A stretch of DNA of 64,000 nucleotides from Inonotus obliquus (lineage: Eukaryota > Basidiomycota > Agaricomycetes > Hymenochaetales > Hymenochaetaceae): contig JAJHTX010000005.1 in the NCBI GenBank assembly GCA_032164295.1, positions 1,116,001-1,180,000 of the forward strand, read 5' to 3'. The translations under genes and the position numbers were made by a program. A model generated the notes under the pieces. It did not search any database. It was given only the letters and a program-made list of their open reading frames with translations, and was not told where the DNA came from. Positions 12,305-21,354 of this stretch are shown here, piece after piece (position 1 is the first letter of the stretch; the number at the start of each line of letters is the position of its first letter).

Positions 12305-12515
12305 CTCATCAATTGACTCATTGATGGCACATCATTCATCAAGTAACTCATTGATGCGCATCATTCATCAAATAACTCATTGATGCACAGCATCTATCAA
12401 GTAATTCATTGATGCACAGCATTGATCAAGTCATGCATTGATGGACATCATTCATCAAGTAATTCATTGATGCACATCATTCATCAAATAACTCATTGAT
12501 GCATTGATACATATC
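12305..12515. repeat. 29-30-bp tandem repeat array
   Basis: Six to seven imperfect units of the form TCATTGATGCACATCATTCA followed by TCAAGTAAC. The array directly follows the 24-bp array and precedes a promoter-like AT-rich segment (12530-12650) of element X. Unit ends vary (AAGTAAC, AAATAAC, AAGTCAT). Confidence 0.8.
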
Positions 12516-13554
12516 ACTTGATTTGGAGAATTTGATGCATAGCTTTAGAAGGAGACATCAAATTTTGATGATGTGGTTGATGCAGATCTATTTTTAGCTT
12601 ATGCTGTGGATTATGTAAATTGGTCTTGGAATTAGTATTTAAGGACCAGCATGTAGCCCCCCAGAGGAATATAGAGAATTAACTCCCCATAGAATAACTC
12701 ACCAGAGTTCTCCCCCAGAACAAGATAAGCTCACATCACTCTGTGACCCCTTGTCACACTATTTGCAAGTCAAGTCAAGGTTTCGTCGCATACAGTTGAC
12801 CTCAGCTTAAGACTGGGTAACTGCATTGCTCAAGGACTAGTTTGGTACTAGTCAAAGGTATTGTATTGCCTCTGTTCCAATTGAACATTGGTGATAAACT
12901 CCCTCTCAAAGTCGATATCTAATAACTCGAGACTTCGAGTGTGTGTGTCCCTCTAGACATTGACATCTATTCTGCATAGCTTGTCATTGCCTACCTCGGT
13001 GTGGACAATTTAATTGCTCCTCACCCACGGTGACCTATCACTCGCTTTCAAGAGAATTGGATAAAGACTCATCTCTCACTCACTCTACATCTCTACTTGA
13101 ACTCGAATCCCTCAACCCTCCAACTACAATAAGTTGTCCATAGCTTCAACGAACAACTAGGAAGACTACCTGCCTAGATAATTAGACCGGTTGACTCAGT
13201 GGGAGTGTACTTGGTTATTCAACAGCCAATACCATCCCAGCACGACAGCGATCTCCCACATTCAGCGCCGAGACACACAGTGACGAAACTTGCTAGATTC
13301 TGAGATAAATTATGGGGCCTGTCTGAACAGTACAGTGTCTACTGTGTCTGTTAGGCAGTACTTAGATGGGTTGAACTTGTAATTCTATGATGACGTTCTC
13401 TTGGATGTTATTTTTTTTTGAGAGGGTACATGCTGGTCCTTATATACCAATTCCAAGCCTATCTTATGTAATCTTTCACACAAACTAAAAATAGATGAAA
13501 CACCTTAGCCACATCAATCATCACATCAAAACATAAAGTAATGTTCTCGAAGCA

Positions 13555-13650
13555 GTATATGCTGTGCGTGCTGTGCATGCTGTGCAAATCATGTAGCACA
13601 GGCCGAGCAAGTAATATACCTGGGCTGTGCAAGCTGTGCAAGCTGAAACA
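13555..13650. repeat. GCTGTGCA-type short repeats
   Basis: Clustered GCTGTGCA/GTGCTGTGC words in two groups (13561-13588 and 13623-13646), within the inverted, truncated promoter segment of element X. They occupy the position that the tandem arrays occupy in the other copy. Confidence 0.55.
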
Positions 13651-13714
13651 TCACTATTTTTAAAATAATATTGATTAATCAACTCGGCGTGATGTAATAA
13701 ATGATCCTTCTCGG

Positions 13715-13800
13715 TGAGAATATAGTATCCTCGGCGGAGTTAGTATTCTCGGCGGAGTTAGTATTCTCGGCGGACATAATATTCCTGGCGGAGTTGATTC
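13715..13800. repeat. CTCGGCGGAG minisatellite
   Basis: Four units of about 20 bp built on CTCGGCGGAGTTAGTATT, the last two diverged (CGGCGGACATAATATT, CTGGCGGAGTTGATT). Lies inside element X. Confidence 0.75.
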
Positions 13801-14489
13801 TTTATTTCCAGTATATTGCTTCCTTATTATTACCTATAGTTTAGGTAACTATGGTGCCTGTTTCTAGCTTCTTCAAATTTAAGACCGGGTTCTTGGTTTC
13901 TCTTGACCAATACATCGGTTGTCTATTGAATAGAGCCAGTAGGCTGGTGCAGCTAGAAGTTCTTTAGTCTTATTTTCCTGCAAATCTTAATCAGTTTGAG
14001 AGAAATGAGTTTCTTATCGCCGCTTTGCTACCTGTTGTGTAGCACTTTATCCTTATGCCCTCATCACGACTTTGTTCACAACTTCGTCACCTACTCTGTC
14101 ATGCTTCTGATCTTCTCAGGCTGGCTTTTGTGGATCGTCGTACCTCTTACAATCCAATTTAGTTAGTTTCTGTTCTCAAGATACTAAGTTCTTTTCTGCT
14201 GATAGTGTGAAGAATATTTGTAGAGACGACAGTAACAATTGAAGAGGAGTGGGTTGAGTGGGTTCCTATACTTGTATCAAGGCATACCATACTTAAAGCT
14301 CTTTGGTAAGCTTATTTCTCTTTCTTGTATATTTCGATATACTGATTCTTGATATAGAACCATGATTTTGCCTTCTGGATTTAATATGACGTTAGACTTC
14401 TTTATGACTGTATTCCATGTCCTGGCTGGATAATGCGATAGTTGTGCATATTGTGACAACTTATGTTCAGGTTAGAACCTAGCCTGACA

Positions 14490-15234
14490 GCGTATTTCAA
14501 GCGATCGATAAGGATACCATTGTGCAGTGTGTCTGTAAGACTGGCTGCCTGTCGCTTGATGTCGAGCTTGACGAAGAATTCATCAGCTGTCATCTTTCCT
14601 TGGGTCAGGCGCCTAAGATCTTCTAGTGCCTTCTCCTTCTTGTTCGGGTCATCGAACGACTTATCTAGGGCTGTTTGGAAGATGGCCCAGTCATCCGGAA
14701 TACCATTTGCTTGATTCGCATCGACGTAGTTCTGAGCCCATGTGCTAGCCACTCCTCCTCTCATATATGAAAAGGCGAAGAGGATCTTACTCTTGCCTGT
14801 AGGGAACGACCTTGGATCTGACTCAAAGCAGAGGGTATACTCGCACTTGAAGTCTTTGTAATTGTTGCCGTCAAACTCGCTTGGTTCCTTTGCACAAGTC
14901 TTTGGTGGCAGGACTGGTGGAGCCGCAGGTTGTGGCATCTGCCCCAGAGCCAGAGCAAACATCTGTGCAAACTGCTGCATCTGAGCCTGATTGAAACCTT
15001 GCACCATTGGAGAAGTTGGTGCTCTAGGAGGGACGGGAGGAGGTACTTGTTGCTGTCCTTATCCGCCTAACATTCATAGTACGGAAGTCTCTAGAGAGGA
15101 TACGTCCGAGTCACTTCTTGACATCGGAGTAGGGGATGGGGGGATGTAGGCTGAGTCTGAACAAATAGTTTGTCTACATCTCTCTCCACAGCATCTAGTA
15201 GTAAGGCATGTTGACGATGAGTTCTCGACAACAT
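14490..15234 (-). pseudogene. G3 gag, N-terminal part
   Basis: The gag start codon is at 15234-15232 and directly follows a TAA (15237-15235) that ends the upstream frame. The N-terminus LSRTHRQHALLLDAVERDVD is followed by a 1-nt deletion near 15140 relative to G2, which shifts the frame. From 15007 the retrotransposon gag fold resumes with FNQAQMQQFAQMFA, EPSEFDGNNYKDFKCEYTLCF, MRGGVASTWAQNYVDANQ and RRLTQGKMTADEFFV. The frame is cut at LKYA by element X. Confidence 0.8.
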
Positions 15235-15500
15235 TTAACGACAAGGAGGGGGTACGGGTAATAGGTCTAGGCACTGACATAAGTTTGTTGGCAAGCTGTC
15301 TGTAAGCCTTAAGACAATGCGGAAGATCCAGGCAGGGAAAACAATGGAGAAACTCAGGGTACTATGGATGTGTGGGAACTCCCTGGTGTAGATGACGTTT
15401 CCTCAGCACCAGATGGTAACAATAAGTGCCAGGGTGACTTCGTGTGAAGGGTTGTAGCAGATCGGAAATACACAGAAACCTTTGACAGTCTCCGGGCCGG
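15235..15500 (-). pseudogene. G3 pre-gag conserved frame, broken
   Basis: Minus-strand copy of the frame that precedes gag in G2/G4 and G1. It reads HLALIVTIWC, a TGA in place of Arg, then GNVIYTREFPH, a hydrophobic block FSIVFPAWIFRIVLRL, and ends PVPPPCR followed by TAA. The TAA is immediately followed by the gag ATG. No ATG is present in the frame itself. B(c) is inserted just upstream (15501). Confidence 0.55.
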
Positions 15501-17247
15501 TAAAGAGTAATACCGGAGGCTACGATCGATATGGGCTTAATTCTGCGATTCTACCGCTTCTTCCAATTAACAATACTTCTGTGATTCTACTGCTTCTTAC
15601 TTCTCTTTGGACCACGGTACTTCTGCCATCCTATCTACGCCTGCGGTTCCAACAAAGTACGAGGCTTCTGCGATTTGACAAGGCTAAGAACGATTGAGAA
15701 CTGGTCCTACATATGTTTAGCCAGACTTCTGTGCCAATACCGAATCACCAATCCCTACGCCCATCTTCCATCACAGTACCGAACCACCAGACTTCGATAC
15801 CGATGATACCGATACCGTGCCGCCCACCCATCCTGATACCAACGCTTAATAGTCCACGTCTAGTCGATACTACGCCCTCGACGGCCCATACTAGAGGGAA
15901 AGGCTCACAAAGCTGCAATCGGTCTGCCATACGTTGCTGCGAAGAGTTGGATCATGGTTGAAGCTCCAAGTCTGACGGTATGCCCTTCCGAACCGCCAGG
16001 CATCGATACCGACGATACCGGCGTTGATACCGATGGTCCGCTCTGGTACCGGAGTTCGTAACGTGTGCTAGGTCGAGACCACGCCCTCGGAGATCTACGT
16101 CGAGAGGAAGGTTGGGAAATAAATCAAGTCCGCCGTACGCTGCTTCAATCTCGGAGGAGGCCATCAATCCGACTTGGAGGGGAAGCCAAGCAATGCCCAG
16201 TCGAGTCAGGCGACGCGTACCGATCGATATCGAGGGGCTCGAGCGATCTCGTTGATGCTCAGGGACGATCCCAGGGTACTGATTGGTACCGAGCGGTAGA
16301 GTACCCCATTGCCAAGGTTGGGTTGTACCGACACGTCAACATTGGAGCACGCCATCCAATCGATCGGTAGACGCCCAGACTGACGCCGCATGGATCATGA
16401 TACCGGAACAAAGGTAAATCAGGATGACGTGCTTCTCCTACGACAGGGACATCGCCAGGAGCGCCCATGCAGTAGCTTGAGACACATCCTTATTTTAGCG
16501 CTGGTTGACATCGGTACCGCCGCCCTACCTCGGTATCACTCATCGTGAGTTTTCATTGGGTTCTTGTCTCGTCCCACCCTATTCTTAGCTACCCCCTGAT
16601 AAAACTTCTTATTCATTCATCATCTTATGTTTCCCCTGATTATAATTTTACATTCAATTCGACTTTATGTTCCATTTCTTGTACCGGATTACGGTACGAT
16701 TCGACTTGTAAAACCCCCCCATTTGGTATCTTGAATGGCTATGGTATTATGGTATTTATAGCCTGCATATTCTACTGTAGCAAACCAGCTAATCTGAGAG
16801 GAACTTCCAGAGTGAAGGTCCGGGTTTTGCTCATCTCGTTCAAGTCCCCGTTCATTTGTCTCGTCTCATAGTCGCCGGTATCGATACCGGTAGTCATTGT
16901 TATCGTCTTCGTCGCCCTCGCCTCTCGTCTCATTACTAGTCCCATCAGAAACACCCCCTCAGCTCGCCTTCTCTACTGCTTCGTTCTCTCTACCATGATA
17001 CCGGACACCAGACGACTCGGTATCGACGGATTCGTCTCGGTATTGATCATCTCCTGATACCTCGCCTCTTGAGCAGTCACCTATAGCCTCCTGTACTCAT
17101 CAATCTGGCCAGGCCCTACTATTCTCTCTTGACGACTTGTCTGTGACTGTACGACTTAGTACCGCCACGTACCGGCCCTCCCAACGCATCTAAATCGTAC
17201 CCCCCTCGTCCGGTACTTCTGATACCGGCCGCGTTCTCGCACATTCA
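15501..17247 (+). mobile_element. Element B(c): intact 1747-bp copy in the G3 leader
   Basis: Complete copy with 4-bp target duplication CCGG (15497-15500 and 17248-17251). It begins TAAAGAGTAATACC and ends CGCACATTCA. The interrupted target GGCCGGTTGTTGTT is intact at the equivalent place in G4 (near 27750). The palindrome CCGGTATCGATACCGG is at 16875-16890. Overlapping open frames on both strands have no recognisable family. Confidence 0.8.
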
Positions 17248-17619
17248 CCGGTTGTTGTTATCTCGGTAAAAACTGGGTAAGTGAAAACTCGTGTTTGTCG
17301 GGAGGTACTCGACGTCAACAGGAGACCACAGGAGGAACAGCAAGGTCTGGGTAACTCAGAGTTTGCTGAACGGTCCTGGTATGTAGGTCTCACTATTATG
17401 TTATGCGAAACGACAGGTTCAGGGGTACTTGAACGGAGTCGGGGTCTCTCACACCAGAGCTTAGGATACACTGCCTCAAACGTCGAAGACTTAGACAACG
17501 ACGGAGATGATCACGCAGGCTAAGGGATGGTGGTGGTAAGAAGATATATTAAAGTTAGTACAGATAATGAGTAAATACCTAAGGGATGGTGGTGGTAAGA
17601 AGAATAGTGAGACGGGGTA

Positions 17620-18853
17620 CAGTCACATGACAAAAGTTTTGTCGTGTCCATGTCACAATACAACCACTCTTTACCTTATACCACAACAACCACTGACTCA
17701 ATCATGCCCAAACAACTTGGATCCTCTAACACTACTCCTGCTCAACGTGCTGCTATACTTAATCTTTGCCAAACTCAACTCCCTCGCGAGGAAATTGCAA
17801 AAGCATTCAATTGCACTGTTCGTACCATACAGCGCATTCTCAAGAACCATGCCGAGCGAGGCCATGTCAATGATCTACCCAGGAGCGGACGTCCACACAA
17901 GATTGGTGACAGGGGGTTACGTTATCTGCAGCACTCTCTTGATGGCAACAGACGTCAAACACTTGCCGACATCACTCAAAATCTTAATGCTGGTGCACTC
18001 AAACCCATTGCCCCCAGGACTGTCCAGAGGTCCTTACATCGTGATTTAGGGATGTTCTCATGCCATGCACATAAGAAACCATTTCTAACTGACGAACACA
18101 AGGAGAGGAGGCTGGAGTGGAGGGAGACTGCAATTGATCATGGGAAGAAGGAGTGGCATAGGATGATCTGGACAGATGAATCCTTAGTTGAGCTTGGAAA
18201 GCACTCAAAGGCCCCTCTGGTATGGTGTTGCACCGAGGAGGCATTCGACGAGAAGTGCCTGACAGCCACTTTCAAGTCAGGAAGGACAAGTGTCATGGTT
18301 TGGGGGTGTATTGCATATAACAAGAAGGGCCCACTCATATTTATCCCCAAGGACAGGAGGAAGGGTGTGGATTATGTTGATTTGGTTATGGCAGGACCCC
18401 TCTGGGACTTTTATGCAGAGCTGTATGAGGAGAGAGGGGTTGCAAAGATGATAGAAGATGGGGCACCAGTTCACAGATGCAAGGTGGCACAAGAGTTTAG
18501 GGATATCAACTCAATGGAGAGATTCCCCCACCCAGCTCAGTCATCAGATATGAACCCTATTGAACATGTTTGGTATCTGATGAAAATTGCAATTAACAAG
18601 AGGCCAGTTAGGCCTAGAAATGAGGAGGAGTTGAAGAGGGCACTTTTGGAGGAGTGGGAAAAGATTGACATTAAAGTAATTAATAAACTCATAGATAGCA
18701 TGCCTAGACGTGTTGAACAGTTGGTGGAGGTCAGGGGAGCATCTACTAAATACTAATTAGATGGATTTTTATTTTGTTGTGGAGTAATGCTATTCAAAAG
18801 TCTACGGTACAAAGTGAAAAATGTGACGCGACAAAACTTTTGTCATGTGACTG
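17620..18853 (+). mobile_element. Tc1/mariner transposon, complete
   Basis: A 1234-bp element with terminal inverted repeats of about 28 bp starting CAGTCACATGACAAAAG, flanked by a TA duplication on each side (17618-17619 and 18854-18855). The empty site GGGGTACAAATGAGTC is seen in the other LTRs. Target, TIR and the single intronless transposase frame are all in place, and the base composition differs from the surrounding LTR. It is the youngest-looking insertion in G3 and could be autonomous. Confidence 0.93.
17704..18756 (+). CDS. Tc1/mariner-family DDE transposase
   Basis: Catalyses cut-and-paste transposition of the surrounding element at TA sites. The open frame starts at 17644, but its first 20 codons run out of the terminal repeat, so I prefer the ATG at 17704 (350 aa, normal for Tc1 transposases). 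Two N-terminal helix-turn-helix regions (about residues 12-60 and 75-125, with RTIQRILKNHA and a GRPHKI linker) would bind the terminal repeats. The DDE domain has WTDES for the first Asp, EDGAPVH for the second, and SSDMNPIEHVW with Glu for the third, a DD34E-type arrangement. No stop or frameshift interrupts it. Function is inferred from family motifs. Confidence 0.92.
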   Translation: MPKQLGSSNTTPAQRAAILNLCQTQLPREEIAKAFNCTVRTIQRILKNHAERGHVNDLPRSGRPHKIGDRGLRYLQHSLDGNRRQTLADITQNLNAGALKPIAPRTVQRSLHRDLGMFSCHAHKKPFLTDEHKERRLEWRETAIDHGKKEWHRMIWTDESLVELGKHSKAPLVWCCTEEAFDEKCLTATFKSGRTSVMVWGCIAYNKKGPLIFIPKDRRKGVDYVDLVMAGPLWDFYAELYEERGVAKMIEDGAPVHRCKVAQEFRDINSMERFPHPAQSSDMNPIEHVWYLMKIAINKRPVRPRNEEELKRALLEEWEKIDIKVINKLIDSMPRRVEQLVEVRGASTKY

Positions 18854-19074
18854 TATAAACGAGTCAGACTATCTACTTATATACACATCGGTTGTGGGAA
18901 GATATTACTCTAAGAAGAATATTAGTAAGGGAGGAAATAGAATGTTATGGAACGTTCCGGTAAAGAGCAACTAAGCATGATGAATAATAAGGATGAGTAA
19001 GCTTATACAGAAAAGGAAGATGACAAATAAGAAATTAAGTAAGCAAGAGAAAAGTTCAAGTTCAAGTTCTAACA

Positions 19075-19183
19075 GGATGTAGATGTGATCCTGCCATGTT
19101 ACTATGCCCGTCTCATCCTCAGTCCAGTCCTTCTCTTCATTCTGCAGTGCTTTCTCTACTCGACGGTCTCGATTTCTGCTGGC
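19075..19183 (-). pseudogene. G1 integrase, N-terminal fragment between G3 and G2
   Basis: A remnant of the G1 pol reading frame: WTEDETGIVTWQDHIYIPKDRQLR runs leftwards into the target site of G3 and joins the sequence at 1588 once G3 and one copy of GGATG are removed. Its right end is cut by the LTR of G2 at 19184. This fragment proves that G1 is one element on both sides of G3. Confidence 0.8.
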
Positions 19184-19624
19184 TGTTAGGACTTGAACTT
19201 TCCCTTTACTTTCGCTTACTTAATTCTTCATTGGTCATATTCCTTTTTCCGTTCATGCTTACTCATTCTTATTATTCATCTTGCTTAGTCGCTCTTTACT
19301 GGAACGTTCCGTAATATTCTATTCCCACCCTTACTAATATTCTTCTTAGAGTAATACCTTCCCACGTCTGGTGTGTATATAAGTAGATAGTCTGACTCAT
19401 TTGTACCTCGTCTCACTATTCTTCTTACCACCACCATCCCTTAGGTATTTACTCATTGGTTGTACTAACTTAAATATATCTTCTTACCACCACCATCCCT
19501 TAGCCTGCGTGATCGTCTCCGTCGCTGTACAAGTCTTCGACGTTTGAGGCAGCGTACCCTAAGCTCTGGTGTGAGAGACCCCGACTCCGTTCGAGTACCC
19601 CCGAACCCGTCGTTTCGCATAACA
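19184..19624 (+). repeat. 5' LTR of G2
   Basis: 441-bp LTR starting TGTTAGGACTTG and ending CGCATAACA. TATATAAG at 19376-19382 gives a promoter with an expected transcription start about 30 bp downstream, at or next to GTCTCACTATT (19410-19420). No 5-bp duplication can be confirmed because the matching 3' end of the element is lost; the left flank is CTGGC. Confidence 0.85.
19376..19420 (+). promoter_or_regulatory. LTR promoter TATA box and predicted RNA 5' end
   Basis: TATATAAG at 19376 lies about 34 bp before GTCTCACTATT (19410-19420). That word is the exact reverse complement of the sequence 2 bp after the LTR. Start site position is inferred from the TATA spacing, not observed. The same pair occurs in G4 at 28108-28152. 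Confidence 0.6.
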
Positions 19625-19625
19625 T

Positions 19626-19636
19626 AATAGTGAGAC
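19626..19636 (+). promoter_or_regulatory. Presumed self-priming primer binding site
   Basis: AATAGTGAGAC begins 2 nt after the LTR and is a perfect 11-nt complement of GTCTCACTATT at the predicted start of the transcript. Known family behaviour: Tf1/sushi chromoviruses prime reverse transcription from an 11-nt match at their own RNA 5' end instead of a tRNA. The same arrangement is found in G4 (27892-27902) and G3 (near 17388-17398). Confidence 0.65.
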
Positions 19637-19791
19637 CTACGTACCAGGACCGTTCAGCGACCTCTGAGTTTCCCAGTCCTTGCTGTTCCCTCCTGTGGTC
19701 TCCCGTTGACGTTGAGTAACTCCCAACGAACACGAGTTTTCACCAACCCGGTTTTTACCGAGACAACAACAACCGGCCCGGAGACTGTTAA

Positions 19792-20037
19792 AGTTTCCGT
19801 GTATTCCCGATCAGTCACAACTCTTTACCCAAAGTCACCGTGGCGCTTATCGTTACCATCTGGTGCCGAGGGAACGTCATCTACACCAAGGAGTTCCCAC
19901 ACGTTCATAGTGCCCCGGGGTTCTCTATTGTTTTCCCTGCCTGGATCTTCCGCGTTGTCATAAGGCTTACGGACGGATTGCCGAACAACCTGCGTCAGCG
20001 CCTAGATCCCTTACCTGTACCCCCTCCTCGTCGTTAA
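19792..20037 (+). CDS. Conserved AUG-less frame upstream of gag (G2)
   Basis: An 81-codon frame with no ATG, bounded upstream by TAA (19789-19791) and downstream by TAA (20035-20037). It contains VALIVTIWCRGN, a hydrophobic block FSIVFPAWIFRVVIRL and a basic proline tail PVPPPRR. The clearly different element G1 preserves the same pattern (LITLVLHISLW, AISFVIAFWIFRIVLSF, PVPPPRR), and G3 does too with one stop. It is in the same frame as gag, separated by the TAA and one codon. An AG lies right at the upstream boundary in all three, so it may be an exon spliced to an upstream ATG. It may otherwise be translated by non-AUG initiation or form part of an extended Gag. Function unknown. Confidence 0.45.
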   Translation, partial: SFRVFPISHNSLPKVTVALIVTIWCRGNVIYTKEFPHVHSAPGFSIVFPAWIFRVVIRLTDGLPNNLRQRLDPLPVPPPRR

Positions 20038-20040
20038 ACG

Positions 20041-21354
20041 TTGTCGAGAACTCATCGCCGACGTGCTTTAATACTAGACGCCGTGGAGAGAGACGTAGAC
20101 GAGTTATTTGTTCAGACTCAGCCTACGTCGCCTCCGTCCCCTACTCCAACGTCAAGGAGCGACTCAGACGTATCATCTCTAGAGACTCCTGTACTACGAA
20201 TGTCTGGAGGACAAGGACAACAACCAATACCACCTCCAGTTCCTCCCCGAGCACCAAGTCCACTGATGGCGCAAGGGTTCAATCAGACTCAGATGCAGCA
20301 GTTCGCGCAGATGTTTGCGGCTGCTCTAGGACAAGTACAACAACCGCCAGCACCGCCCGCCCCATCCCCCAAGACTCGTGCGAAGGAACCAAGCGAGTTC
20401 AATGGCAGCGACTACAAGGACTTCAAGCGCGAATATACCCTGTGCTTTGAGTCGGACCCCAGGTCGTTCCCAACAGGCAAGAGCAAGATACTCTTTGTCT
20501 TGTCTTACATGAAAGGCGGAGCTGCTGGAACGTGGGCGCAGAACTACGTAGATGCGAACCAAGCGGCAGGTATCCCGGACACCTGGGCAGCCTTTCAAAC
20601 GGCTCTAGACAAGTCGTTTGATGATCCAAACAAGAAAGAGAAGGCGATGGCGGAACTTCGACGCCTAACTCAAGGGAAGAAGACCGCAGACGAGTTCTTC
20701 GTCGAGTTCGACATCAGACGTCAGGCAGCTGGTCTTACAGATGCACTACACAACGACATCCTCATCGACCGATTGAAGTGGGCGTTGAACCTCGAGGTCG
20801 TCAAGGGAGTCATGCGCTCAGCCACCGTCCCTACCACCTATGATGGCTGGAAGGCGAAGGCTATTGATGTGGACAGAATCGAACAACAGCTTCGTCAAGT
20901 AACGGCGACAAGGTCAGGCCCTCCACGCACAAACTGGCCAACCCAGACACAGACCAAGAACCCGCCTCAAGTCCAGCAAGCTCCGCAACCTCAGCAGCAT
21001 CGGCCACAGGTACCTCCCCCTCAGCGCGATCATCAAGGAGTAGGGGCAGGAGTCCATCCAGGAGCCGGAATCCCAATGGACATCGACAGGGCCAGACGAA
21101 GTTACAAATGCTGGACCTGTGGATCGCCGTCGTATCTCATGGCTAGTTGTCCTAGTAAGGGGCAGATAGTACGAGAGGTGATTAGGGCATGGGACCCGGA
21201 GACCCGCAGGGCCTTTGCAGACGCACTAGGAGAGCTGAAGGAACGTGACTTCCAAGCGGTCGACGGAGGACCCGAGGAGCTGCGAGCTACACAAGTAGAG
21301 GGGTTGATGGATGAAGAAAGGGGAGAGGAGGATTTTGTCAAGGACCAGGAGTAG
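20041..21354 (+). CDS. Gag of Gypsy element G2
   Basis: Structural capsid/nucleocapsid protein of about 437 aa, open from just after the upstream TAA. The G3 copy has ATG where this copy has ACG (20038-20040), so the original start seems lost by a single change; the next in-frame Met is MSGGQGQ. The capsid part (EPSEFNGSDYKDFKREYTLCF, GGAAGTWAQNYVDAN, RRLTQGKKTADEFFVEFD) lies at about residues 115-235. A Gln/Pro-rich linker and a zinc knuckle follow at about 360. In the knuckle the expected His is Tyr (CWTCGSPSYLMASC). The tail is acidic and ends DFVKDQE, overlapping pol in the -1 frame. Confidence 0.85.
   Translation: MSRTHRRRALILDAVERDVDELFVQTQPTSPPSPTPTSRSDSDVSSLETPVLRMSGGQGQQPIPPPVPPRAPSPLMAQGFNQTQMQQFAQMFAAALGQVQQPPAPPAPSPKTRAKEPSEFNGSDYKDFKREYTLCFESDPRSFPTGKSKILFVLSYMKGGAAGTWAQNYVDANQAAGIPDTWAAFQTALDKSFDDPNKKEKAMAELRRLTQGKKTADEFFVEFDIRRQAAGLTDALHNDILIDRLKWALNLEVVKGVMRSATVPTTYDGWKAKAIDVDRIEQQLRQVTATRSGPPRTNWPTQTQTKNPPQVQQAPQPQQHRPQVPPPQRDHQGVGAGVHPGAGIPMDIDRARRSYKCWTCGSPSYLMASCPSKGQIVREVIRAWDPETRRAFADALGELKERDFQAVDGGPEELRATQVEGLMDEERGEEDFVKDQE

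Larger units (their letters stand above)
9254..14489. mobile_element. Element X: LTR-like composite insertion in G3 gag
   Basis: Splits G3 gag between codons LKYA and ALNLEVV. It runs from TGTCGTGC (9254) to CCTGACA (14489), with flanks GCGCAT (9248-9253) and GCGTAT (14490-14495), a 6-bp duplication with one change. Inside are two inverted pairs. First, 9254-9748 pairs with about 12780-13247; both end at CAGCACGACA in opposite orientation. Second, 11690-11965 pairs with about 13995-14275. The order L1-Y-L2-Y' is not a simple foldback, so at least two related elements are probably interleaved. B(b) lies inside. Promoter-like stretches (tatttaa near 12640, tatataa near 13445 on the minus strand) each precede a GGACCAGCATG block. 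No retrotransposon protein is recognised, so the class is unresolved. Confidence 0.55.
1589..19074 (-). mobile_element. G3: near full-length Ty3/Gypsy chromovirus with nested insertions
   Basis: A complete minus-strand LTR retrotransposon inserted in the G1 integrase. The 5-bp target duplication GGATG is present at both edges (1584-1588 and 19075-19079). LTRs begin TGTTAG and end CATAACA, and are about 440 bp once insertions are subtracted. Order on the minus strand: 5' LTR 19074-17399 (with a Tc1 transposon), leader (with B(c)), gag 15234-14490 and 9253-8679 (split by X), protease 8640-8281, rest of pol 6550-3372 (split from protease by B(a)), polypurine tract near 3345, and 3' LTR 3339-1589 (with A). 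Subtracting the insertions leaves an element of about 5.5 kb. The coding region carries several stops and frameshifts, so this copy is dead. Confidence 0.9.
17399..19074 (-). repeat. 5' LTR of G3, split by a Tc1 transposon
   Basis: LTR parts lie at 17399-17619 and 18854-19074; about 440 bp remain after removing the 1234-bp transposon and the TA duplication. On the minus strand the LTR ends CATAACA and is followed by TAATAGTGAGACC, the presumed self-priming site described for G2. The leader 17248-17398 is otherwise non-coding. The outer edge CTAACA is followed by the GGATG target duplication. Confidence 0.85.

Noticed and set aside
12110..12515. Regular repeats reminiscent of a CRISPR array
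   Set aside because: The units are directly tandem and imperfect with no unique spacers, and the setting is a eukaryotic transposon.
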